Below are positions 46,581 through 56,003 of a DNA stretch of 64,000 nucleotides, one piece after another. The DNA is from Dendrophyllia cribrosa (lineage: Eukaryota > Cnidaria > Anthozoa > Scleractinia > Dendrophylliidae). The position numbers were made by a program, and so were the translations under genes. The DNA lies in the NCBI GenBank assembly GCA_024195265.1, contig JAJLRJ010000006.1, positions 7,708,639-7,772,638 on the forward strand, written 5' to 3'. Each line of letters starts with the position of its first letter. Position 1 is the stretch's first letter. The notes under the pieces were generated by a model. It saw only the letters and a program-made list of their open reading frames with translations, made no database searches and had not been told where the DNA came from.

Positions 46581-47317
46581 GGATTACGATCAAACTAATA
46601 GCGAATCGTGACAAGCCTTATTCAACAGCTCATCTGCAAGATGCCATCATTCCAATATAGACCATGACTATCGCAAAAAATTAGGGAGTTTATTTTATTT
46701 CGCTTTAGCTGTTCAAAATAGAAAAACCATAGATGTCATAGATTGTTTCAGGTTAGAACATACTGAACATAACTATGATAAGCGTTAAACTGTGATGGTA
46801 ACCTACACTAGCCCTAGTGTTAAACTGTTATCTACCTGTAATGTTTTGAAAGTGATTTAAAATTTTGTAGTCTCCAATCATAGCTTCCGAAATGTTTGTT
46901 TATGTTTTGTAAGTCGGCTCTTTAAGCTATGATGTAATCGCGTCGCGTCAATAGCTTATTGTAAAATATTCTTTGGTTATGTTCTTGAGTACAAGTAGAA
47001 TAAACTACGTTGGACCAAAGTTCGGTCTGTTCTATTTGTCTCGGAGATATTATCTGCTGTAACAGATCCCGGACTTCCCGTCGAAGCCAGCGATTGTTCC
47101 CTCAGGCAGGTTAAAGAGCCGTCGCAGATAGAGAATTGTCCTTAGTGCCAGAAAACCTGTCCACATCACTGAGGGTGTTTAGGAAGGAATCTCAATATTT
47201 TTATAGCCATCAAGTTATGACTAAGGGTGTAAACAGTCTAGATTTATATTTCAAAAGAGTATCAAAGAGAGAATGAATGAAGAAAAAAATATTTATGACA
47301 ATCAATTTATTTTTATA
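46581..47317. other. Intergenic, possible solo-LTR-like DNA
   Basis: The stretch 46880-47070 has an AATAAA-like signal (AGAATAAACTACG), a TCTGTTCTATTTGTC region and TGTAACA followed by GATCCCGGACTTCCC. That could be an LTR end with a primer-binding site, but no second LTR or TG start was defined. Confidence 0.25.
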
Positions 47318-48508
47318 CTAGTAGTAATCATAGATTATAGTGCGTCTCCTTATCCCGTGGCACCTCGTCTTGACCTAGTACCTTAGTTTCATGAATTAAT
47401 TCAGCCACTGTTTAAAAGGGATTTGTCGCGAGATAAACGTCGGGCCGACATCAAACAAATTCACGATATCGCCGTGGGATCGGGCAAAATCCTGCCGTGC
47501 TGTGTACTCCGAAAGGTCTCAGATTTTTACGACATATAAATGGTATATTTGTCTTGATTTCATTTCGGTTATTTCTCCGATTCTGAAATCATACTCCTCA
47601 GTACATGTACTAATACCGGAACCGGAAATGAGAAATTTCTGAGAAAAGCCTGAAAAAGTGCTCCCGTGATAAACTTCTTGGACACCGACGATTAAGTCAC
47701 ACAACATTTAACGTGAATTTCCCAGGATTTTTCGGATAAAATTACAACTACCAGTTGCAAGTAAGACACAAGACTGTTGAATATAATTCCTTTATTAGCT
47801 GGACAAATTTTAGTCACAAAATTGCGAAATCTTTAGTCGCAAATGCGCCCGATACAGGCGCAATTTCGAGCACTGTAAAGTTAATCTGCGTTCGCCTGGC
47901 GCGGCCGGTCAGTGAATTATTGCTACAAGACATACAGCGAATTGCACCGTACCGTAGAACATCGCGAAGAACGACGTCGGTATTTAGGTGAAAGCTTCCC
48001 AAATCAGGCAGAGAACCACAGCAAAATCAAGATAGAACATTCAAAACATACGGCCAGAACGGTAGCGAGGAAAATCTGTAACTTCTTGCTTGATTCCAAA
48101 GAGACCCAACAACTTACTTGGTCAGGAGAAGAACCTTCGTCCAATTTTTCCACTGCGTACTTTTACCAGGCATTGAAATATTGAGCCGTACGATTCCAAA
48201 ATCCGGAAAATATCCGAAACTAAATCAAGACAAATAGATTATTCACACGTGACATTTCGGAACCCCAGCTCCCCAGGATGATGCCTGATTTCCACGCGCT
48301 GGGAATGCTGGATACTATTGTGACGTTTCAAGATGGCGCCGATTTGGTACCGACACTTTTCTCGATTCGTTCCGCTTAGCCTAGACGACGCGCTAAGAAT
48401 GCTGGATACTGTTGTGACGTTTCAAGATGGCGCAGATTTGGTACCGACACTTTTCTCGATTCGTTCCGCCTAGCCGACAAGATTAGGAAGCGTCTCCTTC
48501 GCCGACGC
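47318..48508. repeat. Dispersed repeat R, copy 2
   Basis: It matches 22128-23253 over nearly its whole length with small indels. The approximately 90-bp GATACTATTGTGACGTTTCAAGATGG block near the right end is present twice here (about 48300-48395 and 48408-48475), against once in copy 1. Confidence 0.8.
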
Positions 48509-49016
48509 TGATTTCCCTTTCGTAAACCGTCGATGCCATTTTTAACGGTCGATGCCATTATTAGCAAACGGTCGATGCCATTTTTAACGGTCGATGCCAT
48601 CATTAGCATTCATTAGTAACCAAGCCTTTTTGTAATGGTCGATGCTATTTCTCTCTAGTTTATGCCTGGATTGGGACGAAAATAGGCTATCATTATTAGA
48701 TCAAATTGGGCCTAGGTAAAGCGATTATTAGATCTAAGCTAGATTCACGGTTAGGTAAGATTTAGGGTTAGGGTGACCCGTTATTGATATATATTAAGAA
48801 AAGCACCTTTTATAATTAAATTTTTCTTGGGTTTGCCGGATCAACCCAGTGGTCTAGTGGTAAGAGAGAGATGTTAGCATGCAGAGGTTCCGGGTTCGAT
48901 TCCAGGTAATTATATTCCATTTTTCTTTTTCTGATAGAAAAAATAATTCTAAAATTGGTGAAAATTTTTCTAAGTGTCGCTAAAATGGCAACGACCGTTT
49001 ACGAAAGGGAAATGCG
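48509..49016. mobile_element. 508-bp TIR element with 12-bp target duplication, inserted in repeat R
   Basis: The ends ATTTCCCTTTCGTAAACCGT and ACGACCGTTTACGAAAGGGAAAT are inverted with one mismatch. Direct repeats CTTCGCCGACGC flank it at 48497-48508 and 49017-49028. The interior has several GGTCGATGCCATT words (48530-48600) and a tRNA-like segment at 48844-48910. No coding frame is present. Confidence 0.7.
48844..48910 (+). ncRNA. tRNA-like pseudogene or SINE head
   Basis: A-box-like CAGTGGTCTAGTGGTAAG and B-box GGTTCGATTCC are correctly ordered about 35 nt apart. The acceptor arms do not pair and the anticodon arm is poor, so this is a tRNA-derived relic rather than a functional gene. Confidence 0.5.
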
Positions 49017-49028
49017 CTTCGCCGACGC

Positions 49029-49512
49029 AATTAATAGATGAAAACATTCGATTACTTTATCGTCATTGAAGTCACTATAAATCTTGTTTGTCTGCCTTTG
49101 TTAGAAAGCTTAAGCCACACCCAGGTTGACCAGCTTTAGGGTTTAATTCATAATTTCGGTCGAACATCCCCGTACCTTTTATCTGCTAATGTAGTGCCTG
49201 ATTCAGCTAACGTAACTGTTTTGGTCCTTTCTCGCAATCAAGGATGTACAGTAGGATAGCTAGCACATTGGCGCGAGTATTATCTCAGTAGGCTCGAGTC
49301 AGTGAAATTCATTACTGGAATCCCTTGTTGTCTGTATCGGGAATATCAGTCGTGATTGTTGAAATAATTACAATCATTAGTCATCATTGTCATTAAGATA
49401 ATCACCTCTTATGTTGTTTTGTTTATTTTGTATTTGTAAAGTGAGGAGATGATCCTCGCAGCTCTGTTTGTGATTTATAAGCAATTGCAAAGAAGCCTGA
49501 AAACAAATTCAG
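49029..49512. other. Intergenic, nothing recognised
   Basis: No supported feature between the TIR element and the tRNA-like sequence. Confidence 0.4.
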
Positions 49513-49593
49513 GGCTTCAACGGGAATTGAACCACGACTACGATCCGCGTTACTGCCGGTGCGATGCTCTACCAACAGAGCTGTCATGAAGCC
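49513..49593 (-). ncRNA. tRNA-like sequence, probably a pseudogene
   Basis: On the minus strand a perfect 7-bp acceptor stem GGCTTCA/TGAAGCC encloses a good D arm (AGCTCTGTTGGTAGAGC) and TTCAATTCC. The T stem (GTGG against CCCG) and the anticodon stem are mismatched and the molecule is 81 nt long. The anticodon cannot be assigned. It is likely a tRNA-derived repeat. Confidence 0.5.
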
Positions 49594-50283
49594 AAACACA
49601 TGGGTTACACGAAGAATGTCGCATGTCTCAGGCGCGAACAAGATTACAAAAACAAAAAAATTGGTGATTTTGTCGTAGTGCGAACAGGGCCAATTGTGAG
49701 TTCGTGTGTTCCCGTGAAAGGTTCGAGTTTTGAATTTTCTCCACTTTTTCGTAACCTCTGCAAGCTGCAGTAAATTTCTACCGTAAACTATACATCCTAC
49801 AAAGCTAATTCTGTACCAGACGAGTGTTACAATCCTTTACAAACGATGTTTTGCTTTCGATTTTCAAAAGTTTTTTAAACTGTCATGCAGTTTATCAAGC
49901 TATTTCAGCCTTGAGCCGTGAAAATAAACAAAATTGAACCAGTTGAAAGTCATTTTGTATTATAGATGCTTATAAGCCGATTTAATGGCACTTATAGTGA
50001 ATGCAATCTTTTGTGATGAGAATTTTGATGTAATTAACACTTCGAAGTTTTTGTCCCTAAGTCACGGGGGCACAAGATGGTTGCTCTATGCATTTTTACT
50101 AAAAATATCTAATACTCATTTGCGTTACTCTTCGCCTAACTCTTCAACGATATGCTCTTGAGCTACCAAATTTGGCCCAACTGTGTTGTTTAAAACACTC
50201 TACAATTTCGTAAACATTTTAGAATCGAAATCTGTTTTTTAATCACGGCTTCTGAATTTTAATGACTTAAGTGTAATACAAGA

Positions 50284-50514
50284 ATGCTGCAAAACCAGCC
50301 CGTGTTTTTGCGCAAGTCCACTGAAAAAAAAGCGTTGTTACGTGCTCAGAGTTTGCCGATTGAACAAAGGACCGCCTCCACCATAGATCAGATTCTTAGA
50401 AAAGGAAATCAACTTTATTTGGATGTTCTTGAAAGTAGATCCATCGCTGACACAGAGACCCCGTCCCTGGATTATCTGCCCAATTTGGCGTGTTGGTCTA
50501 TTGAGACTACCTGA
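50284..50514 (+). CDS. Unassigned 76-aa frame, possibly transposon-derived
   Basis: A 76-codon frame contains STIDQILRKGNQLYLDVL and later SLDYLPNLA. The spacing DxILxxGxxLYxxV...LPxx recalls a motif seen in large transposon-encoded proteins (helitron or OTU-type contexts), but I cannot name the family with confidence. It is short and lacks flanking domains, so it is probably a relic. It lies 62 bp beyond the stop of gene D, on the opposite strand. Confidence 0.3.
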   Translation: MLQNQPVFLRKSTEKKALLRAQSLPIEQRTASTIDQILRKGNQLYLDVLESRSIADTETPSLDYLPNLACWSIETT

Positions 50515-50575
50515 TTTAAACAATTTTTAAACAATATTTGAAACTACAGAAAGCTATCAAAATATTTGGACTGAG

Positions 50576-52375
50576 TCAGTTCATCTCATACGAATCTTGG
50601 TCTTGATCATCTGAGACTAATCTCGGTGGAGGGCGAGTGACAGCGTCTGGCTCCTGCCCAGTCTAACAAAATAATAAATAAATGAATGAATGAATGAATA
50701 AATAAGTAAATAAATAAATAAATAAATACACAAATGAATAAATAAACTAGAAATACGTGTCTTGCAGAACCTCGCGAAGCTCGGGTAGGATGCACCGCAA
50801 AATTTTATATGTTTTAAACGCGCTCATTCGCTCATGGAGGCGTTCATTCTCTGAATAAGGTTTACATTTTTTTTTTTCGTCGATTCTTGTCCATTGGTTT
50901 ACTGATGAGGACGTTTTCTAGACAATCCATTGAAATCATTTTGTGATCCATCTTGCGAAAAGAAACGTCATGATGGCCTCAGCATATAGTGGCCTATCAC
51001 TGTGTGCAATTAGTTTGATGTATGACAACACTGGATGTTATCCGATTGACTTTTAGCTTTCCATATACAGTGGAACCTCGATTTAGCGAAGTGCCATTGG
51101 TTCGTTACATCGAGGGTTCTTTATATCGAAAACCTCGTTATAACGAATATTTGCGGAAAAACAACCAAAATGTTCGTTATATCGAGGTATAGTTAATAAT
51201 TGTTTTGTAACGGTGTTACGTATTTCTGGATCTTAACAATTAACATTTGCACTTTAATGCCTGTATGAAGCTACAGTACACTGTAAACTTAACTACGGCA
51301 CTGGAAAACTGTAGCGGTTATATACCTTTGCCCTATAGCACACACTGTTGGTCTGTTCCGCATTCATAATTTGTCGCACGTTGACATTTCTTCATTATAT
51401 CGGGGTAGATTTTACGTTTGGGCTACCGGATTGTGTTCGTTATAACGAGGACTTCGTTATATCGAGGTTCTGTTCTATACATTTCACATGTAATTTTGCC
51501 GGGCTGAAGAATATCGTTCGATATACCGAGGACTTCGTTATATAGAGGTTCGTTAAATCGAGGTTCCACTGTATTCAATTGTTACATATTTTAATACTTT
51601 ATACGTAGTTCTAGTATTTTTAAAATACCCTCTCATTTTAGTTTTGTTATCTTTATTTTGTGGCGTAACCAAAATTTTTAGCAGGATGCAGCGATACAGT
51701 ACAATTCAATGCAATGCAATGTAATGTCATGTAATACAATACAATGCAATGCCATATAATATAATGCAATGCAATACAATACAAAATAATGCAATGCACT
51801 GCAATACAATGCATTCCACAATGCAATGCAATACAATACAAAACAATGCAATACAAAACAATGCAATGCAATACAAAACAATGCAATGCAATACAATACA
51901 AAACAATGCAATACAAAGCAACACAAAACAAAACAATGAAATGGAATACAATACAATACAATTCAATACAATACAATACAATGCAATACAATACAATACG
52001 TTATTTATACAACGATTAAAATAAAAGTGACCCTTGTGGGATCGTTTTACTGCTTTTTTATACACAATGTAATGTACTGTTATTCTAACTAAACTTGCTA
52101 TAATTCAGATATTATAGTTACCATAATGATAGTAATTGACCACGTATTTTTCTTTGCTTTAAAACCCTGCATACCTGAAAGGAAGCCAACGCATTAGACA
52201 GACGACTGCCTTTCGTGTTCGTCTTCGTGTTGGTGTTCGTGTTCGTGGTCGTCTTTGTCTTCGTCTTCGTGTGAGGTCGTCTTCGGCGTACTATAAATCC
52301 CCGTGTGTAGTCTAACAGAACGCAGCTAAGAATAAGCCACAAGGTTATGATTGTAAAGAGACGTTTTGAATCCAT
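50576..52375 (-). CDS. Secreted basic peptide, family member D (two exons)
   Basis: Exon 1 (52175-52375) has the leader MDSKRLFTIITLWLILSC (cleavage near TRG, residue 26), then FIVRRRRP and a Thr/Lys/Asn repeat (HTKTKTKTTTNTNTNTKT). It ends at donor TTTCAG|GTATGC, phase 0. Exon 2 (50576-50662) follows acceptor TTGTTAG, starts TGQEPDAVTRPPPRLVS and ends with an acidic DDQDQDSYEMN before TGA. The total is 95 residues. The 1.5-kb intron carries a Tigger MITE, a pentamer satellite and a microsatellite. The Thr/Lys run comes from the same CGAAGA hexamer that codes Arg runs in A-C, read one base out of phase. The upstream DNA matches gene C. The function is unknown. Confidence 0.7.
50680..50745. 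repeat. (AAAT/GAAT)n microsatellite in the intron of gene D
   Basis: A run of AATA and AATG tetramers directly upstream of the exon 2 acceptor region. It is variable but uninterrupted over about 65 bp. Confidence 0.9.
51068..51572. mobile_element. Tigger/pogo-like MITE, complete, in the intron of gene D
   Basis: CAGTGGAACCTCGATTTAGC at the left and AAATCGAGGTTCCACTG at the right are inverted and flanked by TA. The body consists of TTCGTTATATCGAGG words. It matches the older copy at 19238-19725. Confidence 0.85.
51690..52002. repeat. Pentanucleotide satellite (CAATA/CAATG)n
   Basis: About 300 bp of AATAC/AATGC pentamers in irregular order. Long Cys/Ile/Leu frames on the minus strand arise from this repeat and are not genes. 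It lies in the intron of gene D. Confidence 0.95.
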
Positions 52376-52404
52376 CGTTTATATCTGCGTTATTGACTGA
52401 GTCC

Positions 52405-52560
52405 GAGCGACGAGCAGGTCAGTTCGGCTACACTCTCAACAGCTGTCTTTTCTTATTAACTTTCAGGAAGTGCTTCAGATGGCGACGTAAACAGTGATCA
52501 GGTCAAACGACACCCTGTTGAGAAGATCGGAATAAATTTTATTCACTCACAAACTATCCT
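52405..52560 (-). promoter_or_regulatory. Upstream region of gene D conserved in gene C
   Basis: Positions 52405-52440 are identical to 27392-27427. Further blocks (GCGACGTAAACAGTGATCAGG, GAAGATCGGA.TAAATT) follow at matching spacing. No TATA box is visible. The segment ends where repeat R copy 3 begins. Confidence 0.5.
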
Positions 52561-52578
52561 GACTAACGTAAACGTAAA

Positions 52579-52920
52579 TACTAGAAGTAATCACAGATTA
52601 AAGTGCGTTGCCTTAGGTACCTCGTTGTGACATGGCATTCGCGTTTCAGGCATGTTTCTGGTTCAAAACACGCGCTAAGTATGCGGGATACTATTGTGAC
52701 GTTTTTCGACGCGCCAAGCATGCTGGATACTATTGTGACGTTTCAAAATGGCGCAGATTTGGTACCGACACTTTTCTCGATTCGTTCCGTCTAGACGACG
52801 CGCTAAGCATGTTGGATACTATTGTGACGTTTCAAGATGGCGCAGATTTGGTACCGACACTTTTCTCGATTCGTTCCGCCTAGCCTACAAGATTAGGAAG
52901 CGTCTCCTTCGTCGACGCAA
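52579..52920. repeat. Dispersed repeat R, copy 3 (internally deleted)
   Basis: The start CTAGAAGTAATCACAGATTA and end GCGTCTCCTTCGTCGACGC match copies 1 and 2. The central 0.8 kb is missing. The GATACTATTGTGACGTTTC block is present three times, the first truncated. Confidence 0.75.
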
Positions 52921-53547
52921 TTAAAAATTATCTATTTCTCTCGGGACTATTTTATAGCACCATGTTTTAATTGCAATTTGCTGAAAACTGCGGAAAGGCG
53001 ACTAAACAAATAATCCCAGTTTCTCTTTTGTATCTTGTATTCTTTTTTTAGGCGAATTATCTAATGAGACTTGCTCAACTGACAAACCGAGCAAAGCTAA
53101 CCTCCTTATACGAGTGTGCTATTCTCAAATCGAATAAGAAATTTTGAGACCACGTTTGCGAAAGTTGCTCAGACAAAATTGTTACTGAACATTACTTTTA
53201 TTTTTCTTATTGCAAAGGCAAGTAGACATCAGTCTTGATACGTTCTTAGCACATCACGCTTGCAATTTGGCCAATCTAAGCATCTAGTACGTTTTTTAAT
53301 AAAATTAGAGCATATTATCGGTTTTCTTGTGACGTCATCAAAATCTCAATCCAACACGAAGATGAATCGATGTGGCAAGTTTTATGTAAAAAATACCTTA
53401 CTTTTAGAAATATTGCATTTTAAAATTTCGATAAAAGTTGCGATGGACCGAAACACCGAGATATTGAAATGTCACGAAAAACAAAATTAAATGCACCACT
53501 TTTACAATGGCGGACGTAGATAGAGATTGTGGCATTTTGCTATCTTT
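52921..53547. other. Intergenic, nothing recognised
   Basis: No supported feature. Confidence 0.4.
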
Positions 53548-53690
53548 TTATAGACTGCAAAACAGTCGTATTTTTTGCGTTGGTCATACGAATGCGCGCG
53601 GTCTTTGAACGAAAGGTCTGGAGCGAGTGTGAATATGACGAGTGGGAATGGGGAGAGACGTTAAAAAATACGACTGTCGCCTTTCCATTC
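53548..53690. mobile_element. MITE fragment (GACTGCAAAACAGTCGT end)
   Basis: The left end TAGACTGCAAAACAGTCGTAT and the inner AAAAATACGACTGTCGCC are inverted. It is the same family as 55268-55410. Confidence 0.55.
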
Positions 53691-53844
53691 AAAGAATTCG
53701 CTCAAATTTCCCTTTTCTCCAGGAAAGGGAAATTCCCAGTCGTTGAATAATGACGCTACCTGTCAAAAAAGATGTCATCACACCTCATCATAAGATATTC
53801 GAAGCCGTGTCAATTTCATAGTAAAACGAGCTCTTTGCGGGAAA

Positions 53845-54240
53845 ATGAAAGACGTGGATCTGGATGTGCTTGCCAGAGATTTGGGATTTGTTTTAAAATC
53901 AGAACAAAAGGAGGCAGTTCGTTCGCTCCTTAGTGGAAGAGATGTTTTTGGTGTGCTACCAACCGGTTGTGGAAAAGCCTAATTTATCAATTGTTTGTTT
54001 TGGCAAAGACTTCGGTCTCGCCAAATGCTGCAGCTTCTTCGTTACCGGTCGAACGGCCGACAATTATTGTCATCTGACCAATAAAAAGCATCAGTGATGA
54101 GCAGATAACGTCGAATGAATTCAACCTTTCTGCTTCAGAACTGAAGTTTGAAGGAGAGACGTTAAATACTGTTCGGAATTGTGAAATTCAGGTCGTTTAT
54201 GCTTCTGCGAATAAGTATTAAACGAGAAGTTTACATCATC
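53845..54240 (+). pseudogene. RecQ-type helicase fragment
   Basis: The frame from ATG at 53845 reads LGFVLKSEQKEAVRSLLSGR then DVFGVLPTGCGKA, the Q-motif region and Walker A (motif I) of RecQ/Bloom-type DNA helicases. It hits a stop right after GKA where GKS/GKT would continue. Downstream, decayed pieces in other frames still resemble the following part (RSNGRQLL, then MKDQ-like and STFLL). No other helicase motif remains. It is a truncated, frameshifted relic, either a retrocopy or cargo of a transposon, as such fragments are often repeated in invertebrate genomes. Confidence 0.65.
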
Positions 54241-55267
54241 AATGTTGAAGGATAAAGACTGCCCTTTTCGTCGCTCGTTGTCACTTCTTATAAAAGGTGA
54301 CAGGCCTAACACAAATCCTGCTCGTCGCTGAAAGCATTTTAGCCCAGCTTTAGAATAAGTCTATCCCAAGTACGTGCCTGTAAGATTTTTCCTTTTGGAT
54401 CAAAATAAAGATATAACAGGCCTGTTGTTCTAAATGTTGTCGTTTCTTTAATCTTAGGAAAAAATCTCTAGCTGTGATACTGACAGAAGAAATTTGCGCT
54501 TTCCAGAGCAAGTCTGCGGTTAGCATAACTCGCGAGATAGTGTTTCTTCATCAGGCCCGTAGGAGTAGGGGGGGCGGGGTAGGCCCGTGCCTCCCCCCCC
54601 CCCCCCCCCCCCACACTTTTCGGGTGAAAATTAAAAAAAATTAACCGTCGAAAATATTGAAGGGGTCTCGGCCGACAACAGTCGATCGTGCCCTCTCACT
54701 TTCAAATTCGTTCCTACTGGCCTGTTCATCACAGCTAAAAGAGTCTAAGATCCAAGTATTATGCGATACTTACGGTCTTTATTGGAATAGTGGAATCTTG
54801 CAATTGTTTTTAGCTTCTCAGAGTTTATTCTGCAGTTGTCGTGTTTCTCGGAGCTAGGCAGTACCTCCATTGTCAGACGAATGGCGTCATTATTGCATCC
54901 GCCGGGTTTGAAATATTTGAATCTCCAGCATGTTAGCTATTTTGTAATTCTTACGGATACAAGTGGTTACTTTTGTATACTCTTTAAGCAAGACTCGCGT
55001 TTCGGTTCTTTAGTGAACCTCAAACATACATTTCGGTTCAGCCGAACGCGCTTACATTTTGGAGAACCAAAACTCTAAAACTCAAAAGCCAAAACTCTGA
55101 AGCCCTTGTTGAAATCAACAATGACACGCTACCATGTATTTTCCCGCGAAAATAAGACATCGAGCCGTATCAAATTTACAATGTGGGTGGAGCTGTCAAG
55201 CAATTTTTGACATCTCAGTGATAATTTTGTATCCCCTGGTCAGGACGAATTCGTTGTATGGAAAGGT
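54241..55267. other. Intergenic with a G/C-run pair
   Basis: A G-run and a C-run at 54568-54612 (GTAGGGGGGGCGGGG to CCTCCCCC) are close together, probably the collapsed end of a poly-G element. No gene is supported. Confidence 0.4.
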
Positions 55268-55410
55268 GACAGTCGTCTTTTTTCTCGCCTCACGTGTGAG
55301 TCTCGCACGCTTCGCGCGTGGTTATCCACGCTTCAGACGCTTTCGGCGCTTCGCGCCTTTGCGAGCGAGCCAGCGAAAAAAAAAACACGACTGTTTCGCA
55401 GTCTAATCTT
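55268..55410. mobile_element. MITE with GACTGCGAAACAGTCGTG end
   Basis: GACAGTCGTCTTTTTTCTCGC at the left is inverted as GCGAAAAAAAAAACACGACTG at the right, with CGCTTCGCGC palindromes between. A degraded relative is at 53548-53690. Confidence 0.65.
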
Positions 55411-55574
55411 TTTATAGAAACGCTGTGGAGTACGCTTTAGTATCCAAATTTTCAAAATATCAGAGAAATAAAACCTAAAATATTTTATTTTATTTATTTA
55501 TTTATTTATTTACCACCACACTTCATACGTAGCATTGCAGATTGAGATACATTATGATACTATGATTACACTCC

Positions 55575-55988
55575 GGGGGGGGGGGGGGGGGGGGTACTTG
55601 ACCAATATTTGGGTATAGGGGTGCCGCTGTGGGTCTGAGAGCCTGACCCTGTTTAGGACAAAAATAAACGAAAATACCTACCCTGTGTAGGACAACACCC
55701 TCTATTTTAGGACCCTGTCTAGGACACGGCTCGAGCATGGTTATTGATCTGAGCTTTACAAAATGGTAGACGGATCCTTTGAAAAGAAAACGACTTCACC
55801 TTCGCATGAATATACTGATCACGACAAGGTAAGTTGCCACAAGCGCTAAAGAAACTGGAACCATACCCTGTTTAGGACAGACTCACGTTAAATTATATAC
55901 CCTGTTCAGGACAAAAATGCCAAAAACCATACCCTGTCCAGCGGCACGTCCCCGTATAGGTCATATAAGGGAGTACCCCCCCTCCGGG
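55575..55988. mobile_element. Poly-G/C-bounded MITE, family P2
   Basis: It is flanked by a perfect 15-bp direct repeat CTATGATTACACTCC (55560-55574 and 55989-56003). The ends are a G-run/GTACTTGACCAATATTTGG and TATAAGGGAGTACC/C-run. It is reversed relative to 34570-35018, with the same CCCTGTTTAGGACA words. Confidence 0.85.
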
Positions 55989-56003
55989 CTATGATTACAC
56001 TCC

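Noticed and set aside
46880..47070. Solo LTR of a Gypsy-type element
   Set aside because: End motifs are suggestive, but no TG start, partner LTR or target duplication was found.
47755..48184. Frames repeated at 22754-23074 (MNYCYKTYSELHRTVEHREE...)
   Set aside because: Shared only because repeat R is duplicated. Frames diverge by indels downstream and match no known family.
50905..50930. CTGATGAGGACG on the plus strand
   Set aside because: It is followed by TTTTC rather than GAAA, so there is no hammerhead core.
51653..52065. Cys/Ile/Leu-rich frames over 90 codons in several frames
   Set aside because: They are translations of the CAATA/CAATG pentamer satellite.
54545..54570. CTGATGA near GAAAC (minus), hammerhead-like words
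   Set aside because: CCTGATGAAGAAAC has no room for stem II.
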